A stretch of 64,000 nt of DNA from Stutzerimonas frequens (GCF_024448335.1 NZ_JAMOHM010000013.1:49047-113046); one strand, 5' to 3'; numbered from the stretch's first letter, positions 1 through 9,722 are shown. Numbers and translations are program-made. Notes: a model not told the origin generated them from the sequence alone.

Positions 1-851
1 CCGCTGATGACGAACATGCCCCAGATGCCGAGGAACACCGCCATGCCGTAGTCGCCCTGCCAGGCCAGCCAGGCGACTGCCGGCCCCCAGATCAGCGGGG
101 GTACCATGATGAAACTGCAGGCGAAGGTCAGTAGACCCAGCACCAGCGCGCCCGGAATACCGGCGATGAGGAAACCGATGTAGGCCAGAATCGCCTGTGC
201 CGCGGCCGTCCCGATCACCCCGTTGACCACTCGCTGCACCGTTCCGGCCACGAGTTCGAGGTAATGGTCGGCTCGATCACCGATGAGCCGGTGCAGCAGA
301 CTGTGCACGAAGGCCGACAGCCGTGGCCCGTCACGATAGAAGAAGAACACCAGCACCAGGCTCAGTGCCAATTCGAGCATGCCGCCGCCTATCCGCGCAC
401 TGCGCACCAGCAGCCAGTTGGCGACCTGGCCGATGTAGGGGCGAATGCTGGCGATCAGCGCAGTTCCCTGCTCGTCTACCGTGTCCCAGAAGCTCACCAG
501 CGAATCGCCGATCAACGGCAACTCACCGAGCCAGTCTGGCGCTGGCGGCAGTCCCTCAACCTGCAGGTCATGCAACAGCGCGTTGGCATCACGAATCTGA
601 TCGGCGATGTTGAACCCCAGCCATACCAGTGGCACGGCCACCAGCACCATCCAGCTGAAGGTGAGCAGCCCCGCCGCGAGCGTGGCGTTGCCGTTCAGCC
701 AGCGGGTCAGCAGGCGCATCACCGGCCAGCTGGCGAATGCCAGCACGGCGGCCCAGAACAAGGCGGAAGCAAATGGAGCCAGCACCCAGAGGCAGGCCGC
801 CAGCAAGCCGACCAGCAGGATCTGCACAAGCAGGCGATCATTGTTGAGCAT
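1..851 (-). CDS. AI-2E family transporter (partial, C-terminus off the left edge)
   Basis: The reading frame starts at an ATG at 851 and runs off the left edge, giving about 283 residues. It is strongly hydrophobic: paired N-terminal membrane segments (about residues 7-40), another near 60-85, a soluble stretch around 90-140, then more membrane segments with GIPGALVLGLLTF and a proline-containing VPPLIWGP. This is the pattern of the AI-2E/YdiK-PerM permease family, inner-membrane proteins of about 350 residues whose substrates are mostly unproven. No good Shine-Dalgarno is visible before the ATG. The family is fairly sure, the substrate is not. Confidence 0.8.
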   Translation of the reverse strand, partial: MLNNDRLLVQILLVGLLAACLWVLAPFASALFWAAVLAFASWPVMRLLTRWLNGNATLAAGLLTFSWMVLVAVPLVWLGFNIADQIRDANALLHDLQVEGLPPAPDWLGELPLIGDSLVSFWDTVDEQGTALIASIRPYIGQVANWLLVRSARIGGGMLELALSLVLVFFFYRDGPRLSAFVHSLLHRLIGDRADHYLELVAGTVQRVVNGVIGTAAAQAILAYIGFLIAGIPGALVLGLLTFACSFIMVPPLIWGPAVAWLAWQGDYGMAVFLGIWGMFVIS

Positions 852-938
852 GGGAAGTTACTCTAGAGATTAGAGCCGACGCGTCCTCTCGTTTGCGGAT
901 GCGTCGGTAAAGTCGGCTATTGCAGCCGCAATGACCGA

Positions 939-1742
939 TCAGCGCAATAGCCTGATGAGCAGGCCGGCCTGCTCGGAATCATCCACCTCGAGCCGTCCAG
1001 GGCGAATACGTTCGACGATCAGCGCCTCGCGCCAGGCTACCGCACCGCGTCCGGCGAGGCTGATGCGCATGGTGCTGTCCAGGCGCAACATGCTGGCCAG
1101 GATGCCGCCCCACTCTGCCGTCGGCTCATCGGCAAGACGAAGCAATTGCAGCTCACCGGTGCTGCGCAATTGCCGCAACAGGGTCGCCGCGGTAGGTAAT
1201 ACCTCACCCAGCGGTTGTTCCGGCCGAAGCTGCTCCACATGCAGGTAAGGTCGGCCATTGCCACGCGTAATACCGTAGAGCGCCACCAGGCTGCCATCGA
1301 CCTCCGGCAAACGCGCCAACAGGTAGGCCTGCTGGCCCTCTGGCCCGTAAAGCATGGATTTGCCGAAGATGGCGTTGGCCCAGAGGCTGCTGGAACCACA
1401 TTCGCGCCCTTCGCACCAGAAAAGCAGCTCAGCACCCTGGCGCAACAGTTCACCCCGGGCCTGGGTGAACGCTTCGATACCGGTGTGCGTAGCCGGCAGC
1501 AGGTAAGTGATGGCCGTAAGCTCGCCAGAAACGGGGACTTGGGCAGCCATACGCAGTTTGCCGCTGATGCGCCGGATCGAATCCTGCGGATAGACGCGCT
1601 CCTGCACCTGTTCCTGCCGATAATCGACGATCTGAGCCTGAGCAAAACGGGAAAGCGCCTCCAGATCGGCACTGCCGGGTGTGTCGGCGGCCCCCGCTGC
1701 ACCAGCGAACAGTAACAATGCCACTATCCATGCACTTCGCAT
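939..1742 (-). CDS. DUF4892 family secreted protein
   Basis: 267 residues with an N-terminal signal peptide (MRSAWIVALLLFAGAAGAA, cleavage near residue 19). I chose the ATG at 1742 because GAGGAG lies seven bases upstream and the signal peptide begins there; the longer open frame up to 1979 adds an implausible basic leader. The mature part looks like the Pseudomonas DUF4892 proteins, which are periplasmic or exported and of unknown function. It holds a Cys pair (FWCEGRECG) about 150 residues in, which could form a disulfide. No partner gene is evident; the neighbours are a transporter and hydrolases on the same strand. Confidence 0.75.
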   Translation of the reverse strand: MRSAWIVALLLFAGAAGAADTPGSADLEALSRFAQAQIVDYRQEQVQERVYPQDSIRRISGKLRMAAQVPVSGELTAITYLLPATHTGIEAFTQARGELLRQGAELLFWCEGRECGSSSLWANAIFGKSMLYGPEGQQAYLLARLPEVDGSLVALYGITRGNGRPYLHVEQLRPEQPLGEVLPTAATLLRQLRSTGELQLLRLADEPTAEWGGILASMLRLDSTMRISLAGRGAVAWREALIVERIRPGRLEVDDSEQAGLLIRLLR

Positions 1743-1938
1743 AACACTCCTCAATGGACATGGGCACGAGACTGACATCGATGAATAGCCAGCCTGGAAC
1801 AACGACGCCGGCCGAGGACCGATCAGCTCACAGCCCGCATGAACGCGCTGGCCAGCCAGCGCCGTTGCCAGCCTCACCACTTGCCAAAAACAAGTCAAGC
1901 GAGGCTTTACGAGAGAGTATTGCAGAGGCGTGCAGCGG

Positions 1939-2796
1939 CTACGCCTGAAAGAACGTGTTGAATAGCGAGGCGACCGCATCGGCGCCGGCTTCGTCGTCCA
2001 GATGCAGATGATGCCCGCCGGGCAGTTCGCGAACTGCGAACGGTAGCCCCTGGACCAGCGAGCGCAGCTCTGGCTGGGTCATCAACCCGCCCTCTGCCAG
2101 CACCAGGCTGGCTGGACACGCCACCCGCTCGACGAACGCCAGGGCGTGGGCGCGTGTCAGGCGCATCGCCGAAGGCAACATGAGGCGCGCATCGGTGCGC
2201 CAGGTGTAACCTCCCGGCACCGGCATCAACCCGCGCTGAGCCAATAGCTGCGCGGCCTCGTGACTGACCGCACCAACGCCTTTCATACGCGCAGCAACGG
2301 CCTGATCAAAGGTGGCATAAACCGGCTTGCGTTTGTCATCGACCGCCAGCAGCGCCTCGATCGCCGCACCCAGCTTCTGCGGTGCTTCGTCCGCTTCGCC
2401 GGTGTAGGGAATCACGCCATCGATCAAGGCCAGTCGCTCGATCCGCTCGGGCAACGCACCGGCCAGCAGGACCGAGACGATCGCCCCCATGGAATGTCCG
2501 AGCAGGGAGAAACGCTTCCAGCCGAACTGCTCGGCGACTTGCAGCACGTCGTGGGCATAGTCCCAGATGTTGTAACTGGCCCCGACCGGACGATGGTCGG
2601 AATGGCCGTGACCTGGCAAATCGAGCGCAACGATGCGCAGCCCCTGCAAGCGCGGCGCAAGCCGGGTGAAGGTCGCCGCGTTGTCCAGCCAGCCGTGCAA
2701 GGCAATCACTGGCTGACCGTCTTCAGGCCCGTACAGGTGGGCCGCCACCTCGAGGTGAGGCAGGCTCAGTCGGACCTCTTCGAACAGGACACTCAT
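1939..2796 (-). CDS. alpha/beta hydrolase
   Basis: 285 residues with the alpha/beta hydrolase layout: oxyanion-hole HGW near residue 34, LPGHGHSD near 60-67, nucleophile elbow GHSMG (Ser102), and a late LPGGHH that should supply the catalytic His. It resembles the hydrolases paired in Pseudomonas near the fabAB region (PA1621/PA1622-like, by recollection). The start ATG at 2796 overlaps the stop of the upstream hydrolase by four bases (ATGA), so the two are translationally coupled. Substrate unknown; a carboxylic ester is the usual case for this fold. Confidence 0.85.
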   Translation of the reverse strand: MSVLFEEVRLSLPHLEVAAHLYGPEDGQPVIALHGWLDNAATFTRLAPRLQGLRIVALDLPGHGHSDHRPVGASYNIWDYAHDVLQVAEQFGWKRFSLLGHSMGAIVSVLLAGALPERIERLALIDGVIPYTGEADEAPQKLGAAIEALLAVDDKRKPVYATFDQAVAARMKGVGAVSHEAAQLLAQRGLMPVPGGYTWRTDARLMLPSAMRLTRAHALAFVERVACPASLVLAEGGLMTQPELRSLVQGLPFAVRELPGGHHLHLDDEAGADAVASLFNTFFQA

Positions 2797-3605
2797 GCCG
2801 CCCCCTTGGATAGCTCCAGCTGCGCACCCCAGCGCCCGAGCAGCTCGCGCAATTTCTCGGCGGTCTGCTGCGGCCGCTCGAAGGGGAACATGTGCCCACC
2901 GGGTAGCGTATGCGCTTCGCCACGCGCCATCAGCCGCAGCAGGTAGCCGTGATGCGGCAGCACCACGCGGCTTTCGCGGCCACGCACCATGGCCAGTGGA
3001 ATCTTCAGTGCCGGCGGCCAGCCCGGCGTGAGATGCGGCACGCTGCGGTAGATGCTGATTTCGGTCTGCGGATCGAAGCGCAGGCGCATTCCCTGCCCTG
3101 TCGGCTCCAGCCCATGTTCGATATAGGCTTCCAGACATTCCGGGTCGAAGCTGCTGAACAAAGCCTTGCCGGCGAAGTAGGCACGCGCTTCCTCGGCGCT
3201 GGAAAACTGCTCGCGACGTCCAAGCGTACGGCCAGCCGGGGTCAGTCGGTCGATGAAACCCAGGCGCTTGGCGGCCCAGATGACGGTCTGGTCGAACCAA
3301 GTCGGCAACGGTGAATCGAGCATGACCACCCCGTGATAGAGGTCGGGCCGCAACAATGCCGCGCGGTAGTGCAGCATGCCGCCAAAGGAATGGCCCACGC
3401 CCCAGACCGGCTCGCGCAGACGTTCGAGCTGCTCGAACAGTTCCTCGAGCAGGTTGTTCCAGTTGTCATCCACCGGAAAGCGCGGATCGTGACCGTGACG
3501 ATCCATGTGCGTGACCTGATATTCCGGCGCGAGCGCCTCGAACAGCTTGCGATAGGTCGCCGAAGGAAAGCCGTTGGCGTGGGCGAAGAAAATGCGTTGC
3601 GTCAT
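2793..3605 (-). CDS. alpha/beta hydrolase, upstream partner of a coupled pair
   Basis: 270 residues. The start is placed at the ATG at 3605, giving MTQRIFFAHANGFPSATY, a conserved-looking N-terminus in which HANG is the oxyanion region; the open frame extends 30 codons further but those residues look non-coding. The nucleophile elbow is GHSFGG (Ser73), and a C-terminal LPGGHMFPFE supplies the likely catalytic His. No clear Shine-Dalgarno precedes this ATG. It overlaps the next hydrolase by four bases, so the two probably act together. Substrate unknown. Confidence 0.83.
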   Translation of the reverse strand: MTQRIFFAHANGFPSATYRKLFEALAPEYQVTHMDRHGHDPRFPVDDNWNNLLEELFEQLERLREPVWGVGHSFGGMLHYRAALLRPDLYHGVVMLDSPLPTWFDQTVIWAAKRLGFIDRLTPAGRTLGRREQFSSAEEARAYFAGKALFSSFDPECLEAYIEHGLEPTGQGMRLRFDPQTEISIYRSVPHLTPGWPPALKIPLAMVRGRESRVVLPHHGYLLRLMARGEAHTLPGGHMFPFERPQQTAEKLRELLGRWGAQLELSKGAA

Positions 3606-3736
3606 GAAGAAAGTGTTGCCGGACGGACTGGATCGCCATTGTCCGGCAGGCCCCGGCAGGCAGCAATCGCCATAGTCCTGCCGAATGAAGGGCATTCAGG
3701 CCAATCAGCAGGCCGCAATGGCGACCCGCCGCGCAC

Positions 3737-4168
3737 TCAGTTCCTTTCCAGCGGCACGATTGCGACGGTCAGCCGGGAAATGCAGCTGGGCTTGCCGTCC
3801 TCACCACTCAGGCGGATGTCCCAGACGTGAGTGGAGCGCCCCAGATGCACCGGTCGGCACACACCTGTGACGCGACCGCTGCGCAAGCCGCGCAGATGGT
3901 TGGCGTTCACCTCGAGCCCGACGCAGTAGAACTTGCTGGTATCGATGCAGTGATAACTGGCCATGGAACCGAGGGTCTCGGCCAGGACGACCGAAGCACC
4001 ACCATGCAAAAGGCCGTAAGGCTGATGGGTGCGGGCATCGACCGGCATGCTTGCCGTGATCGATGACTCGTCGAACGATTCGAAGCGGATATCCAGCAAT
4101 TCGCTGATGGTGTTCTTGCGCGTGCTATGCAGTGCTTCCAGGTCGGGCTGACGGTGCCAGATGCTCAA
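3737..4168 (-). CDS. hotdog-fold thioesterase (YdiI/EntH-like)
   Basis: 143 residues, the normal size for a single hotdog domain. The motif HQPYGLLHGGASVVLAET contains the HGG turn and the catalytic-type Glu of the EntH/YdiI/4-hydroxybenzoyl-CoA thioesterase subgroup. Such enzymes hydrolyse aromatic or acyl CoA thioesters in the cytosol, often as proofreaders. It stands between the hydrolase pair and sixA on the same strand, with gaps of 131 and 70 bases, so it may be its own transcription unit. The specific acyl-CoA cannot be told from sequence. Confidence 0.85.
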   Translation of the reverse strand: MSIWHRQPDLEALHSTRKNTISELLDIRFESFDESSITASMPVDARTHQPYGLLHGGASVVLAETLGSMASYHCIDTSKFYCVGLEVNANHLRGLRSGRVTGVCRPVHLGRSTHVWDIRLSGEDGKPSCISRLTVAIVPLERN

Positions 4169-4238
4169 GGGACGTGCTCCTGATGATTATTGTCGTTGGC
4201 TCACCTCACACGGAGCGGCGAGGTGAGCAGCAGCAACC

Positions 4239-4697
4239 CTAACCAACGTCGTGCAGCGATACCAGTCGCATCAGCCCGCCGGCGATCGCCTCGCCTTCGA
4301 GCTCCGCCAGCGAAGCAGTCGCCATCGGCAGCGGATCGCCATAGTGGCCGTTGACCAGCCAACCGGCCAGGTTGCCGACGAAGGGCTGGTGCGTGACCAG
4401 GAGCAGATCGCTCTCGCCGCGCAGATCGAGCGCTCGCAGGGCCTCTTCGAGATCCGACTCGGGCGTGGCCCAGTCCACGGTTTCGCGCCGGCCGCTGAAG
4501 CCCAGCGCCGCGCAGACCTCGTCCGCAGTCTGCTGCGCGCGCCGGTACGGGCTCACAAGGATCGTCTGCAGTGGTTTGCCTCGCAGAAAGGTGGCGCTGC
4601 GCCGGACATCTCGACGCCCTCCCTCGGTCAGATTGCGCTCGGCATCGGTGCGCGCGTTCGGCTCGGCGTGACCATGACGCAACAACCACAGCCTCAT
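4239..4697 (-). CDS. sixA: phosphohistidine phosphatase SixA
   Basis: 152 residues beginning MRLWLLRHGHAEP, the histidine-phosphatase RHG signature with catalytic His8. The second conserved block SPYRRAQQTA and late THQP (second catalytic His) complete the active site. SixA removes phosphate from phosphohistidine proteins; in E. coli it acts on the nitrogen phosphotransferase protein NPr. The start overlaps the stop of the upstream DUF4389-like gene by four bases, so the two are coupled. The length (about 150-160) and compact form match SixA rather than larger phosphoglycerate mutases. Confidence 0.88.
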   Translation of the reverse strand: MRLWLLRHGHAEPNARTDAERNLTEGGRRDVRRSATFLRGKPLQTILVSPYRRAQQTADEVCAALGFSGRRETVDWATPESDLEEALRALDLRGESDLLLVTHQPFVGNLAGWLVNGHYGDPLPMATASLAELEGEAIAGGLMRLVSLHDVG

Positions 4698-5041
4698 GGT
4701 GCCGGCCCCTCCTTCGGCTGCTCCGGCGCGGCGGGAGGTGCCGGCGGTGTCAGCTCGACGTCAGCCGGTCTCGGCGCCGGCCAGTCGGACAGCGGCCAGG
4801 GCTTTTGCTCGGTATTGAAAGTAGCGAAGCGTCCGATCTGCGCAACGTACTGACTGAGGCTGTCACCGAAGGCCTGCAGACTGGCGTCCGGGTGCCCCTT
4901 GACCAGACGCAGCACCAGCTGCAGGACCACCACGACCAGCAGCACCAGTTCGGCCAGTTGCCAGACGAAGAAGAAGATCAGCATCCAGACGGCTCGTAGA
5001 ATCAAGGATTCCCGGTCCGTCGCCTGATTGGATTGGTTCAT
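4694..5041 (-). CDS. small membrane protein, DUF4389-like
   Basis: 115 residues with one long hydrophobic stretch at about 16-45 (FFFVWQLAELVLLVVVVLQL), a short amphipathic part and a proline-rich cytosolic tail (PAPRPADVELTPPAPPAAPEQP). The pattern fits the DUF4389 family, found in Pseudomonas next to sixA and gpsA; function unknown. It starts 20 bases after gpsA and overlaps sixA by four bases, so gpsA, this gene and sixA look like one operon. The tight coupling to SixA suggests a shared role, which is inference. Confidence 0.75.
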   Translation of the reverse strand: MNQSNQATDRESLILRAVWMLIFFFVWQLAELVLLVVVVLQLVLRLVKGHPDASLQAFGDSLSQYVAQIGRFATFNTEQKPWPLSDWPAPRPADVELTPPAPPAAPEQPKEGPAP

Positions 5042-5061
5042 GGAGTCTCCTGGAGCTCGGT

Positions 5062-6084
5062 TCAGAATCCGTCGGTTGAGATGAAATCCACGTCGGTCTT
5101 GGGCTCACCGCGCATCAGCATGGCGATGATCTGATCGAGCGTACGACCCTCGAACAGAATGGCGTGCAACCCCGCGACCAGCGGCATGTAGACCTGCAGT
5201 TCCTCGGCCTTGCATTTGAGCACCTTGATGGTGTTCACGCCTTCGGCGACCTCGCCCAGGCGGGAAACCGCCTCGTCGAGACTTAATCCTTCGCCAAGGG
5301 CATAGCCCACCTGGAAGTTGCGGCTCTTGGGTGAAGTACAGGTGACGATCAGGTCGCCGACACCGGCCAGGCCGAGAAAGGTCATGGGGTTCGCCCCCAG
5401 CTTCACCGCGAAGCGTGTCATTTCCGCCAGGGCCCGGGTGATCAGCATGCTGCGCGTGTTCTCGCCCATGCCCAGCGCGGCTGCCATGCCGGCCATGATC
5501 GCGTAGACGTTCTTCAGCGCCCCGCCCAACTCGACACCGAAGCGATCGGAACTGGCGTAGACGCGGAAGGTACGACCATGCAGGACCTGCTGTACGCTGC
5601 GGCACAACGCCTCGTCCTGACTCGCCACGACGGTAGCGGTCAGCGCGTGTTCGGCCACTTCACGAGCCAAGTTCGGTCCAGACAGCACGCCGATACGAGC
5701 CTGCGGCGCAATCTGCTCGAGAATCTGGCTCATCAGCGTAAAACCGTCCGCCTCGATGCCCTTGGTGGTGCTGATCAGCATCTTGCCGCCCAGCTGCGCG
5801 GCGAACGGCTGCAACGCCTGGCGCAGGGCGCTGGAGGGCAGCGCGACGAAAACCAGCTCGCAAGCCTCGAGAGTCGACGCCAGATCCGTGGTCGGCTCCA
5901 CCTGCGGCAGAACCTCGACGCCCTTCAGATATCGCGGGTTCTGCCGCTGCGTACGTATGCACTCGGCCTGCTGTGCATCGCGCATCCAGAGCAGGACGTG
6001 ATGCCCGTTCTCGGCCAGCAGGTTGGCGATCGCGGTACCGAAACTGCCGCCGCCGAGTACCGCGATGGATTGCTGTTGTGTCAT
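5062..6084 (-). CDS. gpsA: glycerol-3-phosphate dehydrogenase [NAD(P)+]
   Basis: 340 residues. The Rossmann motif [13 protein letters not shown] lies at the N-terminus, and conserved [12 protein letters not shown] and [10 protein letters not shown] (catalytic Lys) follow, with [13 protein letters not shown] in the C-terminal helical domain. GpsA reduces dihydroxyacetone phosphate to sn-glycerol-3-phosphate for phospholipid synthesis. I prefer the ATG at 6084 (GGAA nearby) over 6105, which would add seven residues. It is the first gene of a probable gpsA-DUF4389-sixA unit and lies near fabAB, another lipid-synthesis locus. Confidence 0.97.
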   Translation of the reverse strand: MTQQQSIAVLGGGSFGTAIANLLAENGHHVLLWMRDAQQAECIRTQRQNPRYLKGVEVLPQVEPTTDLASTLEACELVFVALPSSALRQALQPFAAQLGGKMLISTTKGIEADGFTLMSQILEQIAPQARIGVLSGPNLAREVAEHALTATVVASQDEALCRSVQQVLHGRTFRVYASSDRFGVELGGALKNVYAIMAGMAAALGMGENTRSMLITRALAEMTRFAVKLGANPMTFLGLAGVGDLIVTCTSPKSRNFQVGYALGEGLSLDEAVSRLGEVAEGVNTIKVLKCKAEELQVYMPLVAGLHAILFEGRTLDQIIAMLMRGEPKTDVDFISTDGF

Positions 6085-6494
6085 GTGGTTTCCGTTATGA
6101 GCCATTCGCGATGGCAGTGACGGGCATTATACGTTTCATGCTGGCGGTCACCAGCGCAAAGCCAAACCCCGACAAATCATCGACTTAGCGCCGCGTCTGC
6201 ACCGCTGAAATACGTGTTTTCAAGCAATAGGCAACCGTCACTGCAACGATTGTCTATAGAGGACACGCTGTCGCAAGGTCCTCGTTAGCAGCTCAGGAGT
6301 GTTAAAGTAGCCGCCCAATTCTGTCTTTGCGCCCTTCGGCCACAGATATGGCATGAATGGCGTCGCTGTTGCCAGGCTGTGACTTTAGCCACAACACGGC
6401 AGTCTATGACTAGTCTTGATGATCAGGCCTTCGAATTCTGGGCCCGGTATGTAAGCAGCAAAGCCCTCTGTACGGGGCCCATTGAGGAATACGC
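6085..6494. other. gpsA-fabA divergent intergenic region
   Basis: 410 bases without a supported gene, upstream of both gpsA and fabA. It holds a 6-bp inverted repeat (GAGGAC at 6259-6264, GTCCTC at 6278-6283) and an imperfect 10-bp stem just before the fabA ribosome-binding site. I found no convincing sigma-70 pair and no obvious DesT- or FabR-like palindrome. Confidence 0.6.
6440..6480 (+). promoter_or_regulatory. putative leader hairpin before fabA
   Basis: GGGCCCGGTA (6440-6449) can pair with TACGGGGCCC (6471-6480), nine of ten positions matching, around a loop of about 21 bases. The stem ends only a few bases before the Shine-Dalgarno GAGGA (6484-6488), so it could modulate fabA translation. 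There is no U-run, so it is not a standard terminator. Regulatory role is inference. Confidence 0.35.
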
Positions 6495-7010
6495 ATGACC
6501 AAACAACACGCCTTTACTCGGGAAGACCTGCTTCGTTGCAGCCGCGGCGAACTCTTCGGTCCCGGTAATGCGCAACTGCCTGCGCCGAACATGCTGATGG
6601 TCGACCGTATCGTTCACATCAGCGAAGTGGGCGGCAAGTATGGCAAGGGCGAGCTGGTCGCCGAACTGGATATCAACCCTGATCTCTGGTTCTTCGCCTG
6701 CCACTTCGAAGGCGATCCGGTCATGCCCGGCTGCCTGGGCCTCGATGCCATGTGGCAGCTGGTCGGCTTCTACCTCGGCTGGCAGGGCAACCCTGGCCGC
6801 GGCCGCGCCCTCGGCTCGGGCGAAGTGAAGTTCTTCGGTCAGGTGCTGCCGACCGCGAAGAAGGTCACCTACAACATCCACATCAAGCGCACCATCAACC
6901 GCTCGCTGATTCTCGGTATCGCCGACGGCACCGTTAGCGTTGATGGCCGCGAGATCTACAGTGCCGAAGGCTTGCGCGTCGGCCTGTTCACCTCTACCGA
7001 CAGCTTTTGA
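6495..7010 (+). CDS. fabA: 3-hydroxydecanoyl-ACP dehydratase/isomerase
   Basis: 171 residues, the usual length. The active-site His70 ([14 protein letters not shown]) and Asp84 (GLDAMW) fall at the same numbers as in E. coli FabA. The enzyme dehydrates 3-hydroxydecanoyl-ACP and isomerises trans-2- to cis-3-decenoyl-ACP, the branch point for unsaturated fatty acids. GAGGA lies upstream of the ATG. The gene is followed after 11 bases by fabB, the classic anaerobic unsaturated-fatty-acid pair. Confidence 0.98.
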   Translation: MTKQHAFTREDLLRCSRGELFGPGNAQLPAPNMLMVDRIVHISEVGGKYGKGELVAELDINPDLWFFACHFEGDPVMPGCLGLDAMWQLVGFYLGWQGNPGRGRALGSGEVKFFGQVLPTAKKVTYNIHIKRTINRSLILGIADGTVSVDGREIYSAEGLRVGLFTSTDSF

Positions 7011-7021
7011 AGGACATCCGC

Positions 7022-8239
7022 ATGCGTCGCGTCGTGATCACTGGCCTGGGTATCGTTTCCTGCCTGGGCAATGACAAAGAGACCGTCTCCGGCAACCTGC
7101 GCGCCGGCCGCCCCGGCATTCGCTTCAACCAGTCCTACGCGGACATGGGGCTGCGCAGTCAGGTTTCCGGCTCCGTCAACCTGAACCTCGAAGAGCTGAT
7201 CGACCGCAAGGTCCTGCGCTTCATGGGGGACGCTGCCGCCTACGCCTACCTGGCGATGGAGCAGGCCGTGAAGGACGCCGGCTTCAGCCTGGATGACATT
7301 TCCAATCCGCGCATCGGTCTGGTGGCCGGCTCGGGTGGCGCCTCCACCATCAACCAGATGGAAGCCATCGACATCCTGCGCGACAAGGGCGTCAAGCGCA
7401 TCGGCCCATACCGCGTGCCGCGCACCATGAGCAGCACCGTCTCGGCCTGTCTCGCCACCCCGTTCCGCATCAAAGGCATCAACTACTCCATCGCTTCGGC
7501 CTGCGCCACCAGCGCGCATTGCATCGGCCATGCCATGGAGCAGATCCAGATGGGCAAGCAGGACGTCGTCTTCGCCGGTGGCGGTGAAGAGGAGCACTGG
7601 AGCCAGAGCTGCCTGTTCGACGCCATGGGCGCCCTGTCCAGCCAGTACAACGAAACCCCGGAAAAGGCCTCGCGCGCCTACGACGCCAAGCGTGACGGTT
7701 TCGTCATCGCCGGCGGCGGCGGCATGGTGGTGGTCGAAGAGCTGGAGCATGCCCTCAAGCGCGGCGCCAAGATTTACGCCGAGATCGTCGGCTACGGCGC
7801 CACTTCCGACGGCTACGACATGGTCGCACCGAGCGGTGAAGGCGCCCTGCGCTGCATGCAGCAGGCGATGTCCACCGTCGAGGGCTCGATCGACTACCTC
7901 AACACCCACGGCACCTCCACCCCGGTGGGCGACGTGGCCGAGATCAAGGCCGTGCGCAACATGTTCGGCGACAAGGTCCCGACCATCAGCTCGACCAAGA
8001 GCCTGTCCGGTCACTCGCTAGGCGCCGCCGGCGTTCACGAAGCGATCTACTCGATGCTGATGATGGAAGGCAACTTCATCGCCGGCTCGGCCAACATCGA
8101 CGAGCTGGACCCGGAAGTCGCCGACATGCCGATCCTTCGCGAAACCCGCGAGAACGCTCAGATCGACACGATCATGAGCAACAGCTTCGGCTTCGGCGGC
8201 ACCAATGCCACGCTGGTACTGCGCCGCTACAAGGCCTGA
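7022..8239 (+). CDS. fabB: beta-ketoacyl-ACP synthase I
   Basis: 405 residues starting [18 protein letters not shown] sits just upstream of the ATG at 7022, so the five-codon longer TTG start overlapping fabA is not needed. The catalytic triad is visible: Cys161 ([11 protein letters not shown]), His296 ([11 protein letters not shown]) and His331 ([10 protein letters not shown]). It elongates cis-3-decenoyl-ACP made by FabA and is required for unsaturated fatty acid synthesis. Co-transcribed with fabA, and followed by a strong terminator. Confidence 0.98.
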   Translation: MRRVVITGLGIVSCLGNDKETVSGNLRAGRPGIRFNQSYADMGLRSQVSGSVNLNLEELIDRKVLRFMGDAAAYAYLAMEQAVKDAGFSLDDISNPRIGLVAGSGGASTINQMEAIDILRDKGVKRIGPYRVPRTMSSTVSACLATPFRIKGINYSIASACATSAHCIGHAMEQIQMGKQDVVFAGGGEEEHWSQSCLFDAMGALSSQYNETPEKASRAYDAKRDGFVIAGGGGMVVVEELEHALKRGAKIYAEIVGYGATSDGYDMVAPSGEGALRCMQQAMSTVEGSIDYLNTHGTSTPVGDVAEIKAVRNMFGDKVPTISSTKSLSGHSLGAAGVHEAIYSMLMMEGNFIAGSANIDELDPEVADMPILRETRENAQIDTIMSNSFGFGGTNATLVLRRYKA

Positions 8240-8260
8240 GCCAGCAGCAAGCGACACATG

Positions 8261-8286
8261 AGAACGGCGCCCTAGGGCGCCGTTCT
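8261..8286 (+). terminator. fabAB terminator
   Basis: A perfect 26-base palindrome, with AGAACGGCGCC as its left arm, followed by TGTTT. It lies between the convergent fabB and sstT genes and may work in both directions. Confidence 0.85.
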
Positions 8287-8306
8287 TGTTTCCGCGATCA
8301 GTTGAT

Positions 8307-9545
8307 TCAGACGCGCCGCTCGGCACCCTCGTCGATATCGCCATGGGCGATACAGGAGGCCGCAGTGAACAGCACGTCAGTCGACGAGTTCAGCGCGGTT
8401 TCTGCCGAGTCCTGCACCACGCCGATGATGAAGCCGACCGCCACGACCTGCATCGCCAGGTCATTGGAGATCCCGAACAGGCTGCAGGCCAGCGGAATGA
8501 GCAGCAGCGAGCCGCCGGCGACACCCGAGGCCCCGCAGGCGCAGACCGCCGCCAACAGACTCAGCAGCACCGCCGTGGCGATATCCACCTGAATGCCGAG
8601 AGTATTGACCGCAGCCAGCGTAAGCACCGTGATGGTGATCGCCGCCCCACCCATGTTGATGGTCGCACCCAGCGGGATGGACACCGAGTAGGTGTCCTTG
8701 TGCAGCCCGAGACGCTGGCACAACTGCATGTTCACCGGGATATTGGCAGCCGAACTGCGCGTGAAGAAGGCCGTGATGCCACTCTCACGAAGGCAGGTGA
8801 GTACCAGCGGATAGGGATTGCGGCGAATCTGCCAGAACACGATCAGCGGGTTCATCACCAGCGCCATGAACAGCATGGCGCCCACCAGCACGAGCAGCAG
8901 CCGGACATAGCCCAGCAGCACATCGAAGCCCGAATCGGCCAGCGTACCGGCGACCAGGCCGAACACACCGAGCGGCGCGAAGCGGATCACCACCTTGACG
9001 ATCAGCGTGACGCCATCGGACAGGTCGCCAATCAGCCGCCGCGTGCTGTCCTGTGCATGGCGAAAGGCGAAGCCGAGACCGATTGCCCACGCCAGGATGC
9101 CGATAAAGTTGCCATTGAGCAGCGCACGCACCGGGTTGTCGACGATATTGAACAGCAGCGTGTTGAGGACCGCTCCCACCCCGGACGGCGGTGTCACGTC
9201 AGTTGCTTCGCTTACCAGCGTCAGCGAGGTCGGAAACAGGAAGCTCGCCAGCACCGCAACCGCCGCCGCGCTCAGCGTACCCAGCGCGTAGAGCATGATG
9301 ATGGGCCGTATGTGGGTGGGCTGGCCGCGCTTGTGGTTGGCCAGTGACGAAGTCACCAACACGAATACCAGAACCGGCGCTACGGCCTTGAGCGCCTGAA
9401 CGAACAGGTCGCCCAGCAGCGCGGCCGATTTGGCGGCAGCCGGCAGGAAGAGCGCCAGTAACGCTCCGACGACCAGTCCGATGACGATCTGGAGTACCAG
9501 ACTGGTGCGACTGATGAAGCGGACGATTCGAGGCATATCGGACAT
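8307..9545 (-). CDS. sstT: Na+/serine-threonine symporter SstT
   Basis: 412 residues of the dicarboxylate/amino acid:cation symporter (DAACS) fold. Eight or more membrane segments are visible, with the two re-entrant hairpin regions: a serine-rich [12 protein letters not shown] near residue 290 and a glycine-rich [14 protein letters not shown] near 360. The substrate-helix motif [15 protein letters not shown] matches SstT. The protein imports serine and threonine with sodium across the inner membrane. The start at 9545 is chosen by homology; the open frame runs 50 codons further upstream without a good ribosome-binding site. Confidence 0.92.
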   Translation of the reverse strand: MSDMPRIVRFISRTSLVLQIVIGLVVGALLALFLPAAAKSAALLGDLFVQALKAVAPVLVFVLVTSSLANHKRGQPTHIRPIIMLYALGTLSAAAVAVLASFLFPTSLTLVSEATDVTPPSGVGAVLNTLLFNIVDNPVRALLNGNFIGILAWAIGLGFAFRHAQDSTRRLIGDLSDGVTLIVKVVIRFAPLGVFGLVAGTLADSGFDVLLGYVRLLLVLVGAMLFMALVMNPLIVFWQIRRNPYPLVLTCLRESGITAFFTRSSAANIPVNMQLCQRLGLHKDTYSVSIPLGATINMGGAAITITVLTLAAVNTLGIQVDIATAVLLSLLAAVCACGASGVAGGSLLLIPLACSLFGISNDLAMQVVAVGFIIGVVQDSAETALNSSTDVLFTAASCIAHGDIDEGAERRV

Positions 9546-9695
9546 AGGCGCATCTCGCAGCTGGGAAAGAGCGGCCCCGAACGGACCGTTCCTGCCATGG
9601 AAAAACGCGGGATGGTACGCCGCTGGACCGCCCATGCCCAGCATTGAGCTGTCACGGGTGGACGAAGTAGTCGGCTCGAAGCGCTTGAAGAACAA

Positions 9696-9717
9696 AGGGC
9701 GCCCTGGCGAGCGCCCT
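9696..9717 (-). terminator. terminator of the chemoreceptor gene
   Basis: On the minus strand a 7-bp stem AGGGCGC/GCGCCCT with an 8-base loop is followed by TTGTTCTT, a T-rich tail. It begins six bases after the stop of the 9723-11342 gene. Confidence 0.75.
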
Positions 9718-9722
9718 CGGGA

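Noticed and set aside
6285..6308. TTAGCA and TAAAGT as a fabA promoter
   Set aside because: The spacing is only 12 bases, too short for sigma-70.
6353..6382. Nine-codon reading frame in the fabA leader as a leader peptide
   Set aside because: It has no Shine-Dalgarno and no amino-acid bias that would suggest attenuation.
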